Assembly: GCA_027886175.1 (NCBI GenBank)
Contig: JAJNNQ010000024.1
Coordinates: 7,796,001-7,860,000 of the forward strand
DNA from: Phylloscopus collybita
Lineage: Eukaryota; Chordata; Aves; Passeriformes; Phylloscopidae
Direction of reading: 5' to 3'
DNA length: 64,000 nucleotides
The notes under the pieces are model-generated. The model saw only the letters and a program-made list of their open reading frames with translations. It did not search any database and was not told the DNA's origin. Shown in pieces: positions 50,851 to 63,652 of this stretch (position 1 is its first letter; every line of letters begins with the position of its first letter). The position numbers and the translations under genes are program-made.

Positions 50851-52358
50851 GAGAAGGGATGATTCAGGAGGGCTGGGTGTGATGCCAGATTTCTGAATGG
50901 CATGGGAATATTTCACAATATTGGGATTCTTGTCACACAGCAAGATGAATCTTTATGTAGCATGTGATATCTAAAACAGGCTGTGAAAAATTTAACATTA
51001 AAAAAAGTCCAATGAAAGGAATAAACACAGATATTGAAGTAATCTCGGATGTAGGCTGCATTGTTCCATCAGTATCTTTCATTGGTTTTGACAGTAATTT
51101 GCAGAATACCAATGTGTTTGATATAGGTATGGTATTAGTAAGAGCAACATTCACATTTTCATTGCACAGATACCATTTCACATTGGCATATTTTTATTGA
51201 GTTTTGACTGGTTTTGTTAACAGTTCTGTGAAGCACTTATGTAACCAATACTAAATGTATATAATATCACTTCTTTTATTTTCTGGTATGAACTTTTGGA
51301 AAGGGAAAAGACTAATTTTGATTCTGCAGCTCTTCCTTTTGCATGATCATTTCAGCCTCCCAAAACCAGGTGTTAGGTGCTGTTGCCTAAACATCCTATT
51401 ATAGGAATTTCTCTGCCTGCTTTGTGCAGCTCTGAATGATTACCTAAATTATTATGCAGAGAAAATGATCTCATAAGAAAAACAGGTTAAAGGTTAAAAA
51501 AAAAAAGGCATATTCTTCCAGAAGTAGAGGAAATGGTGGTACTTTCTTAATCTCCTTTCTTCTCTTTATCCTCACCTACTGCTTCACTTTATTTCTTAAT
51601 CCGTAAAGGCTAAAAAAAAAAAAAAAAAAGACATTGATTTAATTGGAATGAGAGTAGCTCCTTTTTGTGAGGTGTATTGAGTTCAAGTAGTTCTGGGTCA
51701 GAATTAAGATTATTTGCTACATCAGTGTGCTTATTTCTTAAATCCAGTGAGGTCTGCTCGTATTATGTAGTGCTTCATTCTTATCTTCAATACTTCCTTG
51801 AGGTGCTGCTAGATTTAAGTGAAAGAAAATGGGTTTGAAGAGTAGATTATAATGTCACCTATATTAAAACAAACAAACTCTATGTGAAAAATGCATGGTT
51901 ACAGAAATAATTCTTTTTCTCCTCCAGTTTCACAAAAATCATTAAACTACATTATACATTCCACTTAATAATTTTGCTTAATGCTACAAAATGTATTTAA
52001 TTTCATACTAAAGGATAAATGGTCAATGACTCACATACAATAATTCAGGAACATCTGCTTGCTCACAGATAAGAGTCAGGGGAGGAAGTCAACTGTGTTG
52101 AAGCTCTTTCTTGAAAAACAATGTTTTCCTATATTGTGGAAAAAAAAATGGATTGCTGATTAGTGGATTGCCATTATTTCTCAGATGTCATTGTCTGGAG
52201 AAATGCTCAGGTGCTTTAAATCCTTGCTGTGTCAATCTCCAGTCCTGAAGTATTTTGGAATTTTTGATTTTTTTGGATTGCTGACAGTCTAATATGAAGA
52301 AGTGTATGAAATTCTCTCATGGTGAAATTAAAATGACCTCTGTATTGTGTTTGACTCT
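50426..52358. other. Single-copy AT-rich DNA with homopolymers
   Basis: Contains A28 (50822-50849) and A18 (51612-51629). No gene is recognised. Confidence 0.5.
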
Positions 52359-52397
52359 TGTGTTTTGGGGTGGGTTTTGTTTTGGGTTTTTTTTGTT

Positions 52398-52440
<43 letters not shown>
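52359..52440 (+). repeat. G/T tract ending in T42
   Basis: A short G/T tract runs into 42 uninterrupted T (52399-52440), the longest homopolymer in the window. The stated length may be a consensus estimate, since such runs are hard to sequence. Confidence 0.95.
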
Positions 52441-52441
<1 letters not shown>

Positions 52442-53859
52442 AGGACTGTACAAAGCCAATTTATTTATTCTGAGTTCTTTGGAGGTGAGGAAGAAAAAAA
52501 GAAGAAAAGAAGCAAAGAGAAATGAAGACAAATGTATTCAATCCCAGGAAGGAATGTTGTATATTGTGAACTTAAGGAAAAAAAAATTGTTCTGCTCAGA
52601 TTCTTTTTGTTTAAACATAAACTACAGCCCATTTTTGGCCTCTTTTAAGGGATTGTCAATCAATCACTCACTGGTGTGGTGGGGGGAAATGTAATTATTG
52701 TACGCTGAGGCTAAGTCTGTTCCACCCAAAGTGATTTACTTTGCACAAATGTAATGCATAATGAATGTATGGTGAATGTGTAATGCTTTTCCTTGCAGTA
52801 CTTGTTATCAGACATAGCCAATGCCAAAATTTTATTTTCACATACAATGTACTTTATTCTAATTAGATTAAATTAATTTGACCAGAAAAAGAGAGATAAC
52901 AGTGCGAGGAGAATGTGAATGATAGTCTGCAAACATGCAGAGAGACAAAATGGAATTAGTTTAGAATTTTTTTAATGATTGTCCTTTTTAATAGCTGGGT
53001 GGGGTGGTGACTGAGACTGTATTTTCAATTACTTTTCAGGTCATTAATGTTGATTACATTCTTCTTCTAACCATAACTCTTTATTTAATGAAAATGTATG
53101 CTACCCACTAAGCAGGCATGTAGTTAGGGAACAATACAGCAGGATTTGATTGCCCTATTAACAATAATCATCATGAGACTTTGGGAGTAATAATTTAATG
53201 ACTTCTTGCACTCTTGTACTACTTTTTGGTAGTGTTCATTCAGCATGTACTACAGTGATATCTCTAATGAAATTTAAACTTGCCAGAAAGCATTATTAGC
53301 TAGAGATAGGCAGGTACTGAAATACGAGACCTAACAGGAACTGCAGTTAAAATACCTGTGGGCCAGGTAACTTAATTTGAATAGAACAAGGTGGCATCTC
53401 AGAAATAGATAATTAAATAATTTGCAATGACTGACAGCATTCATGTGGAGGAGAGAGACTGGGGGCTGGAGAGGGGAAAGAAGTGTTGTTTTGTTTGTTT
53501 GTTTTTCTCCTCCTCACAAATCACAATTGTTGCCAGCCTTGTGGACAAAGTACAAGGTTGGTGGCATGGAGCTGGAACTGACCCAACCAGAGAAAATGGT
53601 GGGACTGCTAAAAGGTTCCCTTTTATAAGGCTCAGTCTTGCTTACAAACAGGTCAGCTGTCAAACTCTCACTTGATGGATGCAGCTCCTGTTCCCTAAAA
53701 TATTCGCTCCTCTGCATTCTGAATTGACCAGTAGAAATTGTTTTGCTGACACAAAAGATAAACTGTCAAGGAAGACATTTTACTCTGACTTCTATAAAGA
53801 ATTAGAGTTAGGGAAAGTAGCTGCTGCTGTTCCTTGTGCCTCCAACACTTCTTTGAACC
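52441..53859. other. Single-copy DNA; 52700-53300 possibly regulatory
   Basis: No gene is recognised. From 52700 to 53300 the sequence is unbroken by repeats and rich in TAAT, GATTA and octamer-like 'atgcataat' motifs, in the style of conserved non-coding DNA. This is an impression only. Confidence 0.35.
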
Positions 53860-54415
53860 TATGCTGGTTTGAAAGCAAAACCAGTGAGACTCCCAGTCAG
53901 AGATACAATTTAATAGGAGAAGAGAGGAAAAAAAAAAGGTGAAATAAAATAAATGGAACAATAAACCTGACACCCTGTTGGTCAGGGTGTTTGAAGCAGT
54001 CCAAAAGTGAGTCCTCCTGGAGTGGCAGATGTGGTTCTGTTGGAGCAGAGATGATTCTGAGAGAGAAGGGTCCATCTTCCTCCAGGAATCCAGTGGAACC
54101 AAATATCTTGTGTTTCTGCATCTCAGTTTTTATCCAGGTAGGAATGGTTGGCTCCCCACACTGGGTGGAGCATCTCACAATGGAATATGTCATAGCCTTA
54201 ATGTCCCCATAGCAGAAAATATCCCCCTGGAGGGAGAATGGGTGGTGAAAGAGATAAGAAACACTGCCCCACCTGGTTTTAACAGCTGGCCCATTATCAT
54301 AAGGCATCCACCCCCCTTCCCCCAGAGTTACAAGAGATAAAGAAAAGAAACATCTCCCCAGCTGCTTTTAACAAATGAAATAGAATACACATTTTTGCTT
54401 CCATAACCCAGGACA
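53860..54415 (-). mobile_element. Solo LTR of an endogenous retrovirus (ERVL-like), about 556 bp
   Basis: The segment matches a passerine LTR I recall. On the - strand it starts 'tgtcctgggttatggaagca' (54415 downward), and at the other end it finishes in the complement of 'tatgctggtttgaaag'. The canonical terminal CA appears mutated at 53861. The 5 bases outside each end are GAACC (53855-53859) and GAGCC (54416-54420), a target-site duplication differing at one base. Five-base duplications fit ERVL/ERV3 integration. Inside, 'acaccctg' (53970-53977) and 'cagggtgt' (53983-53990) form a perfect 8-bp stem. No internal retroviral genes flank it, so it is a recombined solo LTR. Open frames of up to 136 codons across it are non-coding shadows. 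Orientation rests on the recalled TGTCCTGG start. Confidence 0.82.
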
Positions 54416-57400
54416 GAGCCAGAATAGAGATCTCTGTGTTTCAGTTGTCTGGTTGCATTTTGCACACATTTTCTCCTTGCTCAGCTAATTCTTTGAGCTG
54501 TGTAATACACATTCAAACTAGAGAATACCCTTAGCAATGTACTGGGAAGAGGCCTATGACCGAATGATGTTTCAACCACAGGAACACGGTGTGCTCTGAG
54601 CACCCATCGTGGGCACTCATTGTCTGAGCTGTGGCGGCAGAGCTCAGCTGCATGCTCGCTCAGGAAACCCAAGATAATTCTTTTCCATAACACGCTTCAG
54701 TCAGATGTTGCTTGATGTCATAAATATTTGATTACGTGAGTCCGACAGCTGAGACTCTGTCAGTGAGTGGGTGAGAGTCCCTGCTCCATTCCAGTGTGAA
54801 GTTAAACTTTTCTGTGCTTTGCTGAAATTAATCTCTATGACAGCAGGCTGAGGCTCTCAGGGGCCTCTCACAGGGCCAATAACCACACTGTGGCTTGGAG
54901 GCAGTAGCTAAGAGATGGAAATCTGTGAAGAGGCTATTCTGTGAAGTTCTAGCTTCCTAGAGCTTCAGTGGTGTAACTGCTGATCAGTAAACCTGGTGCA
55001 TCTCAGCTGAGATCAAAGTATAAGTCATTTACTGCACTGGCTGAAGGCAAACATTCCCACTTAGAGTTGAAGGATGGTTTAACAAGCTGTTCTTTTTTTA
55101 TATTCCACTAGTTGCTAACTATCTCAGAGCCTGAAGTTTGTACTTGGTTTGTTGTCAGTGCATCAACTGCTCATGTTGCAGAAAGGAGGAAATATAGCCT
55201 TGTGATCTAAAGTAAATTAATTTTCATCTCATGCACAATCATGTTTTCGTTATACTTGAAGGACACATTTAACATATTTTTTTTCTATTTTTATATAAAT
55301 AAATATATAAAGAGAATATAAGAGAAACATAAGAATATAATATTATGAGGATATAAAAGGTACCATGCTTACACTTCAAAGACCTTTTTGCATCATCTCT
55401 TTAAACTGCTGTGGATAGGAATAATTCCAGACTTAGAACAGAGGGAAGATGTAAAAACTTAAAAGGTAGTCATTATGTCCTAGAAGGCAGTAAAAATGTA
55501 TATATATTCTTGTTATCTTCACAATATATGCCAACTGTCTAAGTAAAATTCCCAACACATGTAGGGAGTATCCAATATAATTCTGTATTTTATGGAAATA
55601 TAGAAGCAAAAGAAGATATTAATTTCATTAAGAAGGTTATATTCAGCTCTGCACTGTGGCTTGCTCTAAAATTTTTTCAGCAGGCAGAAGTGGCCAAAAC
55701 CCTTATCCCTGACCTCTGGTTCTGTGCAGCACTTGCAGGCCAAACACTTCCAGTAACCATCAAGCTAATTGAAGATATACTGTACCACTATCTCAGGAAA
55801 GAATCTTTCTGACTTTGAATTGTTTAAATATTTCTGGACTCCAGTAACGTAACTGACACCTTACCTCCTCATTAATCTTGAGATATTTTAAGAGAGGAAT
55901 AAGACTGACTTTAGTAGTTGCTAGTTAACTGACTGCTGTTTGGCCAACTAGTAGAAAAAGAAAGTTTTATGGTTTGTGGACTTTTTATATTGTATCACAG
56001 AGGATTTGAGGAGAAAACCTAGTACTAAGCAGATACAGTCTTGTAAGGCAGTATAAAGCATGTCAGCATTGGAAGGCAGCATCACAGGAAGTGTTAGGGA
56101 TATCAATCACAGCAAGTGTTTCTTTATGTCCTATAAATTCACACACCACAGTCTGACTGACATGCAATGTCAAAGTCAACGTTAATAGACACAGTATTTC
56201 ACTCTTGATGCTCAAACCAAACCTGATGTTTTCTTCTTTTTGCAAAGCACCATAATTTCAGGTCAAAGAGAAAGGGTTTTGCTTTACAGCATTTATCATG
56301 TCCAGGAAAAGCACTGATGACTCCTGTGGAGTGGCTGTGGTCACACAGTAGCAGCTACAATGCTGCAGTTCAATCAGTAAGCCAGGCTTTGGTCACATCA
56401 ATAAAATTCTGGTTTATTGGTTAGAGTGGCAGAGAGCGTGCCCCTTGCTAGGTAAAAAAAATGCAGCAATTTCTCAACGATTTTTTTTTTTTTTTTTTTT
56501 TTTTTTGGATAGTGTGGGTTTACAAGGTTTTTTTTTCCTAAACATTCTTTACATAGACTCAGAACCACATCATCTGTCTTGTATTTTATTTTATTTTACA
56601 TATATTTCATCGTTCTTTTTATCTGAAGATTTGTCAAAAAATTATTTAATCTGCTCAAGTCTACTATCGGGTATTTATTATACAAAGGGTATCTTTTGCA
56701 CTTCAAAAGCCTTTTCTCCCTTGTTCATGTGGTTGGTCTTTACTTTCTCCCACTTCAGGGAATTCTACATGTAAATGTAAAATTTTATAGGGAAAAAAAA
56801 AAAATGTGTCCAGGCATTTTCCACTTGCTGCCACCCATAGCATGCAGAGTTTGAAAATGTGCATTTTCAGTCTGGCCTTCCTTGCTCTTCACTTAAGTGG
56901 TTCTTCATGTCCCATCTGTCCTATTAGGCAGAAACACCTTTGTCAAGCGCAGGGAACTTACCTGTATGATTTCTTTTACATGCCTGCCTATTACCCTAAC
57001 TATTAGCAACCTATATTGCTTACTACAGAGAGTTTTCTGAATATCTGAGGTAGATGTCAAATAGCTGTACCTAAATCTTTTTTTTTTTTTTTTTCCACAG
57101 AAGGACTCTGACATTAGGAAAATTAAAATCTGTTTTAGTCATACAACTTAAAAACTCTTGTTTGACATTTAAAGGATTCTCTGGTACAGATCTCCTACTG
57201 GATTTAAGTTGGGTTGTTTTTGGAATAGGATTCGAAAGGGAAATAAGATCTTCAAGAGAGTTTTAGAAGTTCTCTCAGAAAATTGTAAACATTTTTTTTT
57301 CTGATAATTAGTCAATATAAAGGCTTTGATTTTAATGCTTGATAACTTCCAGAACTTCTAAAGCATAAAAAGAGAATTAAAAGAGCTCAGCAACTTAGGG

Positions 57401-57810
57401 GTTTAGGGTTATAATTACACTGAAGGAAATATGATTAAAAATCGGGAGGCTTGGTAGAATCAGTGATTCCATGTCAGAATTTAAGGCAATTGAGAAAGTG
57501 TGATAGTTCTTGTACCTCAGTTTTGTAGAGCAAACATGTTAATTTAGTTTACTTAACTGACTTAAAAACTCTCTAGACTGGGGTGAGAGGGAAGAAGGCA
57601 AACACCACTTCTGCCAGTAAAATATAAAAGTTGTGCAAAAGGGGACAGAGTGTTTTTATATGATTAAGAGGTAAAGAACAAGCAGGTGATTTTAGGGTGT
57701 TTTCCTCTTATGCTTTACAATCTTAGAGCTTACATTATTTCTCATTATCTCTTTGACATTTACAGAAGTGTGCAAATTTTCTATGTTCTTAAGGTTTGGA
57801 GCTTCTTTAA
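54416..57810. other. Single-copy DNA with homopolymers
   Basis: Includes T26 (56481-56506) and T17 (57078-57094). The part at 54480-54900 is GC-richer with several CpGs but no recognised feature. Confidence 0.5.
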
Positions 57811-57812
57811 TT

Positions 57813-57843
<31 letters not shown>

Positions 57844-57855
57844 TTCATTTATTTC
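57811..57855 (+). repeat. (TTTA)n microsatellite
   Basis: About eleven TTTA units with one C interruption near the end. Confidence 0.97.
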
Positions 57856-60693
57856 TAACATCTCCAGAGACTTAACCACCTTGCATTCCTGTTTATGTAT
57901 CATTCATTTGTCATATGGGGAAATAACATACCATAGGAATACTTTTCTGTGGGTACTTTTCCCCTCAAATTTCTCCCACTCATATTGCTATTGAAAGAAG
58001 GGATTTGAAGTTTTCCAGGCTAACTCAGAGCTGTTAATTTCTTCTGGAAATTGTTGTGATTCACAAGGATACTGGGTTTTGTGAGGCTGTGACAGTTAAG
58101 AAGTGGATGTCTGCCCACAAAAAGGGTCAACAGAGCTGCAGGAAGACATTCTGGACATGCAAGGGGAAGTTATTCAGCCATGAGAGCGGTGCTCTGTAGT
58201 CATGGTCTGTACTGTGATGTTTTGGTTTCTCTGAAACTCTTTCCCAGGCACTGTGCTGTAAACAAGAGATGTTTTTCTAACCATATCCTATGTTTTGCAT
58301 CCCTTTCTCTTGGAGGCACCTTTGCTTGTTGTCCCTCTGACTTGACCAATGTAGTGGAAGAAGTTTGTCTTTCTTCCACCCCTTGGGTGGGTTCTTTGTA
58401 AAATAGTATAAAGGGAAGAAATTCCCAGGTAATGAAGATTGATTGGAGTAATTTCAGCCTTCTGAAGAGCTTGGAGTCTGTATCATTGTAATCTTGAACA
58501 GCATCAGTGCTCCAGTTTAGGGCACGGGCAACCAGTTGGGTGGAAGTCATTGGTAGTGGCACACAACCTTACAAAAGCAGCAAGCAGCTTGAGAAGTACT
58601 TGTTGGGTTGGGATTTTTTTATTTTTTTTTTGATCTGTGGTGGAATATTGGAGAGAATAGGCAAGGATTCTTTGAGCTTCCCAGTAGCATCAGTTGCCAG
58701 AACCTTTTCTTGATTGCTGTGGCACCATGCACTCTGATATCAGACCAGTGGTGGCAGAGGGTAGGTGTGGATTTCATAATGTACTTGCAGCTAATTGTGC
58801 TCCCTGGATAACTGCAGTCTCCCTGTATTTTTGTGGTGTCAAGTTAAGCTGCTTCCTACAACTACCCACACAGATGTGTGATAGTAATAAAAATTAAAAA
58901 AAAAAAAATCAAATTAGAACCTTCAGTAGGAGATGAAGGTTTTGGAAAATTGTTTCAATGAATGTCAGTTTTTAGCAAAGCAGTGGGACTGAAAATTGGT
59001 TATTTTCAATTTCCCCATTTAAGTGTTTTATTTAAGAAAACTTTAATTTCTGTATCAGTGGGGGTTGTTTTTATTTTTGTGAAATCCAATTTTTGTTCAT
59101 TATTAAAATTTTGAAGACTGATAATAATTATGAGAATAATGAATCATAACATTGCTTAGACTCCAACATTTAGAAATTGCAATGTTGAGGTATTTGATAA
59201 TTTAAAAATAGGACAAAATATTCATAAGACAGATTTTTTTTTTTCCCCCTAACAAAATCTCCATAAATTACTTTATTGATAGAAAGGAAGAATTCTACCA
59301 CAGAAGCAAGTACTGATGAATCAGAAGCACAATCAGTTTCTTACACTCAGTTTCTGGCTGAATCAGTTTCTTGTTCTCTCTGGGCCCAATCCCTATGTTA
59401 TTCATTAATGGTACCATTATCAAAATTTATCCAACTGTCTCTTTCTGTGGGCATGTTTGTTCAGGTTCCACTGCTTGTATTTTCAAGTGTCTTTATTTAC
59501 ACCTGAAAAATATATTTGTGGGAAGCATTTGATTCTCTGAGCTCTAGGCTGGTGGTTTTATTCTGCTGAATTTATGTTTATTTAGTCCACAGGGTATAGG
59601 TTATCCCCTTGAGATACACGGTAATGGATGCTGATAAATTCCTGGAGAATCAAAGAGCACTGGGTTTGTTTCCTTAAATAAAATATAAGTCTTCACCAAG
59701 ATGGCTTGAAATGTTTACTTTTTTACAGATCTGCAAAGGTTTTTGGATGCTTTGCTAAGAACACTAGGAAAATGTTTTGTATCCACTGCATCTCCACAGA
59801 CATCACAGTGTTTGCTTTTTGAAATGATCACTGTTGCCTTTAACAGCATTAAGGTTGGATGGAGCCTAAATCAAGACATCCAGGATTGTGAGAGCTCCTG
59901 GATCTACTCACACCTTGTTTCTAAAGCAGTGGGAAAGCCATTTCCTTTTCCCATATCTTAGTCACGTCCTGACATACCTCTAGGTCCTATTCTGTTATAT
60001 CTTAACCCTCTCCCAAGCCCCAGTTTCTGGTGGAAATGCAGTTGGAATTTGTCAGGTTTGTCACCATGTTGCTTAGTCCAAACCAAATGGGATGCCAGGG
60101 CTGTAAATTGTACCTGTTCTGAGGTTTGGACACACACAGAGTGACATTTTGCAATAGTTCACCACTGATTCTGAAGTATGCTGTTGTACCCACTAGAAAT
60201 CTTTAATTTTTCTCTTGAGTATAGGGTTTTTTTTATTAAATATCGTTAAAAGAAATCCATCTGAAGGCACATAATCAATGAGATTAATGCACTCAAAAAT
60301 TTAAAAAGAGGCTTCTGGATGCCAAAAGGTATGATTTGACCATAAACTATCTATATGTAAGCAAAAAAACCCTTATATTAAAAAATAAATAAATCTGTAA
60401 ATGCTGGGCTCTCCAAAGAGAGAACCAAAGGTGAAATGGAACAGAAATAAATTGGTTTGAAAATACACTTTCCCCCTACCTACTGTGTCCTGGCAGAAGA
60501 TACTCTTAACTTCTCTCCTCAGCCTGGGAACAAGGTATTCATGAGAATAGCAGGAATTCAGCAAGTCTCCAACTCCTCAGGAAACACTGCCTTTCTGTTT
60601 TCCAACTTTGTTGAATTTTTCTGGCCACATGGTTCTTCCTGCATTTTCTTTCCTTTCCCAGGTTGCAATGTGCTAGCTAAATTCACATTGCAA
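57856..60693. other. Single-copy DNA, nothing recognised
   Basis: About 2.8 kb without a supported gene. The - strand frame at 58200-58562 (120 codons) and the + frames around 58.5-58.9 kb are unrecognised. Confidence 0.5.
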
Positions 60694-60795
60694 TGTTTTT
60701 TGTTGGTTTGTTTTTGGATTTGTTTTTAGGTTTGGGGTTTGGTGGTTTTTTGGATTTTTTTGTTTTTGTTTTTGTTTTGTTTGTTTGTTTGTTTT
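60694..60795 (+). repeat. G/T tract with (GTTT)n
   Basis: G/T-rich sequence ending in (GTTTT)n and (GTTT)n. Confidence 0.95.
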
Positions 60796-63583
60796 AATTT
60801 TATGTTTTGACCTTAGATAGTGCAAATGGTGTTTGCATTCAATTTAAAACTCATCCTTTCCTGGTTACTACTACCTTTGGTGGTATGTAATGTGTAGTTT
60901 AAGGCTGGCTGGAATTTCTGATCACAGAAAGCAGTATTTTGCTGGAGTCACAAGAAGATGCAGGCTAGGAATTTTTGTTTTGTTTGGGTATTTTTGGGGG
61001 GTGGGGAGGAGTTAATGACAGTTTTGTCCCAAGCCAAGAAATTTCAGAATCAATAAGTCATCCTTTTTTCTCTTTTCTTAACAGACCTTACACACTGATT
61101 TTATTGTTTCTTCTGAAGTCCTCAAGCTGTTTAGCATTGTGCTATCCTGTGGCTCAGAGGTGACAGTGATACTGTGTTACTGTCAAAATAATGGTGACAC
61201 TAGAGACGAGTAAATACATGGTGGATGTCACACATATTTTCTCTCCTATCAAAGCATTGGAGATGGAAGAAAGAGGATAATGTGTGTACAACCCTCAGGG
61301 AACATCTCTGGTCACTCGTCTCCTCACTTTATTGTTTTCTGTTATTATTTACATTTCTAAAAATGGAGCTTTGTTAAAGACTTTTGGCTTTTATCAGTGG
61401 GCTGGGAAAATACGGTTTCCCTGCAGGATAATATGTAAGAAAAAAGGAATTATGTGAAACACTGTAATAATACTGTTGTGATGGGATCTTGCAAGATGAG
61501 GGAGACTGAGGAGTAAAGTATTACAGAGGATATTTAAGAGTTGGAATCTCATATCTTCACTTTGGCTTCAGAGAAACTTGTCCATGAAGTCAAGTGCTGC
61601 TCTGTGGGTAATTCAATTGCCACTTAAGAGAGGAAAGGTGGATTTTTTGTTAGGATGGCCAGGGAACTTGGACTCCATTCTTACCTTAACCACATTTTTC
61701 CTGTCAAACCTTGAAAACCTGATTTGACTACCCCCACAGGTAGAATTGTTATGTTAATGTTATGGTGACTCAAATTTTTATCATGTTTATGCTAAAGCCT
61801 TGGCACAGGTGAATCCTTTTTAAATATGATCTGTGTTTATGCCTTTTTTTTCAATAAAATCCCAGTTTTTCTCATGCTCTGTGTCTTGGACTGCACTCTT
61901 CTATGGGTTTTTCATTATGCCCCATATGCAACCACATCTTAAGATGTCTTACCTGTTGCAACCTGTTATGTTACTAACAGACACCAGTCTGTTCTTTTCA
62001 CACTCTGGACTGAAATAAAGTCACCAATTTGTATGCAAAAGGCAGTATTTTGGGGCCAGTCTGCAGCTCCTTAGCTTCAGTTTCTCCACAGGCAAAATGC
62101 AGAGTCTGATTTATAAAAAGTGGCAGAGGCTGATGCCTGGTTGGACCTCAGTAATCCAGCACTGGTTGGATAAAACTTGTTATTACCTCAAAGGTCCTGT
62201 AATAGTTCTCTGTAGAAGTATAAATGGCTTCAAATAGTACCTCCCCAGGTTAATGACTTTCCTGCAAATCAGTGCAACAGCCACCCACTGCAGGAGTAGC
62301 TCTGTGAAATAAACATAATGACAATCAGATCTAATGTATGCTGAAAAAGGTGACCTTTTTTGCATTAGTCTTTAATTCTAATTCTCTTTCTTCAGTTTCT
62401 GGTATTTATTTGTTGCCAGTGATGCTAGGGGTGCACTGAAACAAAATGAAATCTGCTTCTAATACATCTTTAGATTCCCATTAGGGTAAGTTTTGAATCA
62501 TTAAACAAAGAAAAGAAAAAGGAAAAAAAGTATATAATGGTATTCTTTGTTTCCCCCCTGTGGATGGGGTTTACAGCAAGAAAGTAAATGTTAACTTATT
62601 ATAAGAAGTAGCCAGCCATCCACTGGATATCACCTTTTCAACTGAAGGGGAAATAGCATTCTTTTTCATTAAAACCACTTCTTTTATTTGTGTTAAACAT
62701 ATGCACTCACTCAGTAGATTCTCTGCAGCAGATCATAAATTAAATATGAAATAATATTTAAAAATCCATACACAATGCACACAGAATATAAAAACTTTGT
62801 GCAATTACTGCTGAGCTTTTGTATTCACTGTAATATCTACTCAGAAAAAAAAAAAATCAAAAATCCTCACTATGTTTTTTTCTTCAAAAGTAAATAAGAT
62901 GTGATTTTGGGAGTTTGGTCATGGTTGTTTGTGGAGTTTTTTTCCCTCACTTTTCCATTTCTCAGTCCAGGAAGTTGCTTTGTTTTTTTTAAAATGCAGT
63001 TTACTATTACCCCTTTACCAGTGAGGTAATTAAAAGCTTAAAGCTTTAATTTAAAGCTTAAAGCAGGAAGATTTATCCAATTCTTTGGACATGGCACCAG
63101 AGGTTCAGGTGACCTTTTTGTCTGTTTTGTAAACATTTCTACTGCCTCTTCTCTGGTTTTGGTGTATGTCCTCAATCACACTGGAGGTGGCAGTCCTCTG
63201 GAGATCTTATTCACCACATGGCAACGAAAAATGGTGATAAGTCTTAGTCCTCAAATGCAATAAATCCATAGCCAATTGCTGATTTTAAAAGAGTCTGCAA
63301 AACTGTGTGCTTATTTTAGCTTAGGAAATGGCAAAGGCTCCGTATAATGCAAGATAAGGATGTTTTTGTCCACAGTTTTAGAGCTGCTTTAAAACACTTA
63401 TTGGCAAAGTAGAGCATTCAGTGCCAGGTATATTCCTCTTGTTCTTGGCTCTGCAGCTGCAGACTTCTGGCTTCACCAAGACCTATTGTTGCAGAAGCTG
63501 GTATGTCCCAACTTTAGTTTCATGAACATCTGGCATGGAAGTGATTCATGGAAAAAGGTGTTGTCAATAAAAATGGTGTTAGG
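60796..63583. other. Single-copy AT-rich DNA, nothing recognised
   Basis: Includes an AT-rich duplicated motif at 63030-63065 (two overlapping 'ttaaagcttaaagc'-type units). No gene is recognised. Confidence 0.5.
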
Positions 63584-63652
63584 GAAAAAAAATCAAAACA
63601 ACAAACAACCCACCAAAAACAACAAACAAAAACAAAACAGAAAAAAACCCAC
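63584..63652 (-). repeat. A/C-rich low-complexity tract
   Basis: (AAAC)n/(CAA)n sequence with A7 runs. It is a G/T tract when read on the - strand. Confidence 0.95.

Noticed and set aside
53695..54340. Frames of 103-136 codons across the 54-kb LTR
   Set aside because: They lie in LTR sequence, which is non-coding, and match no retroviral protein.
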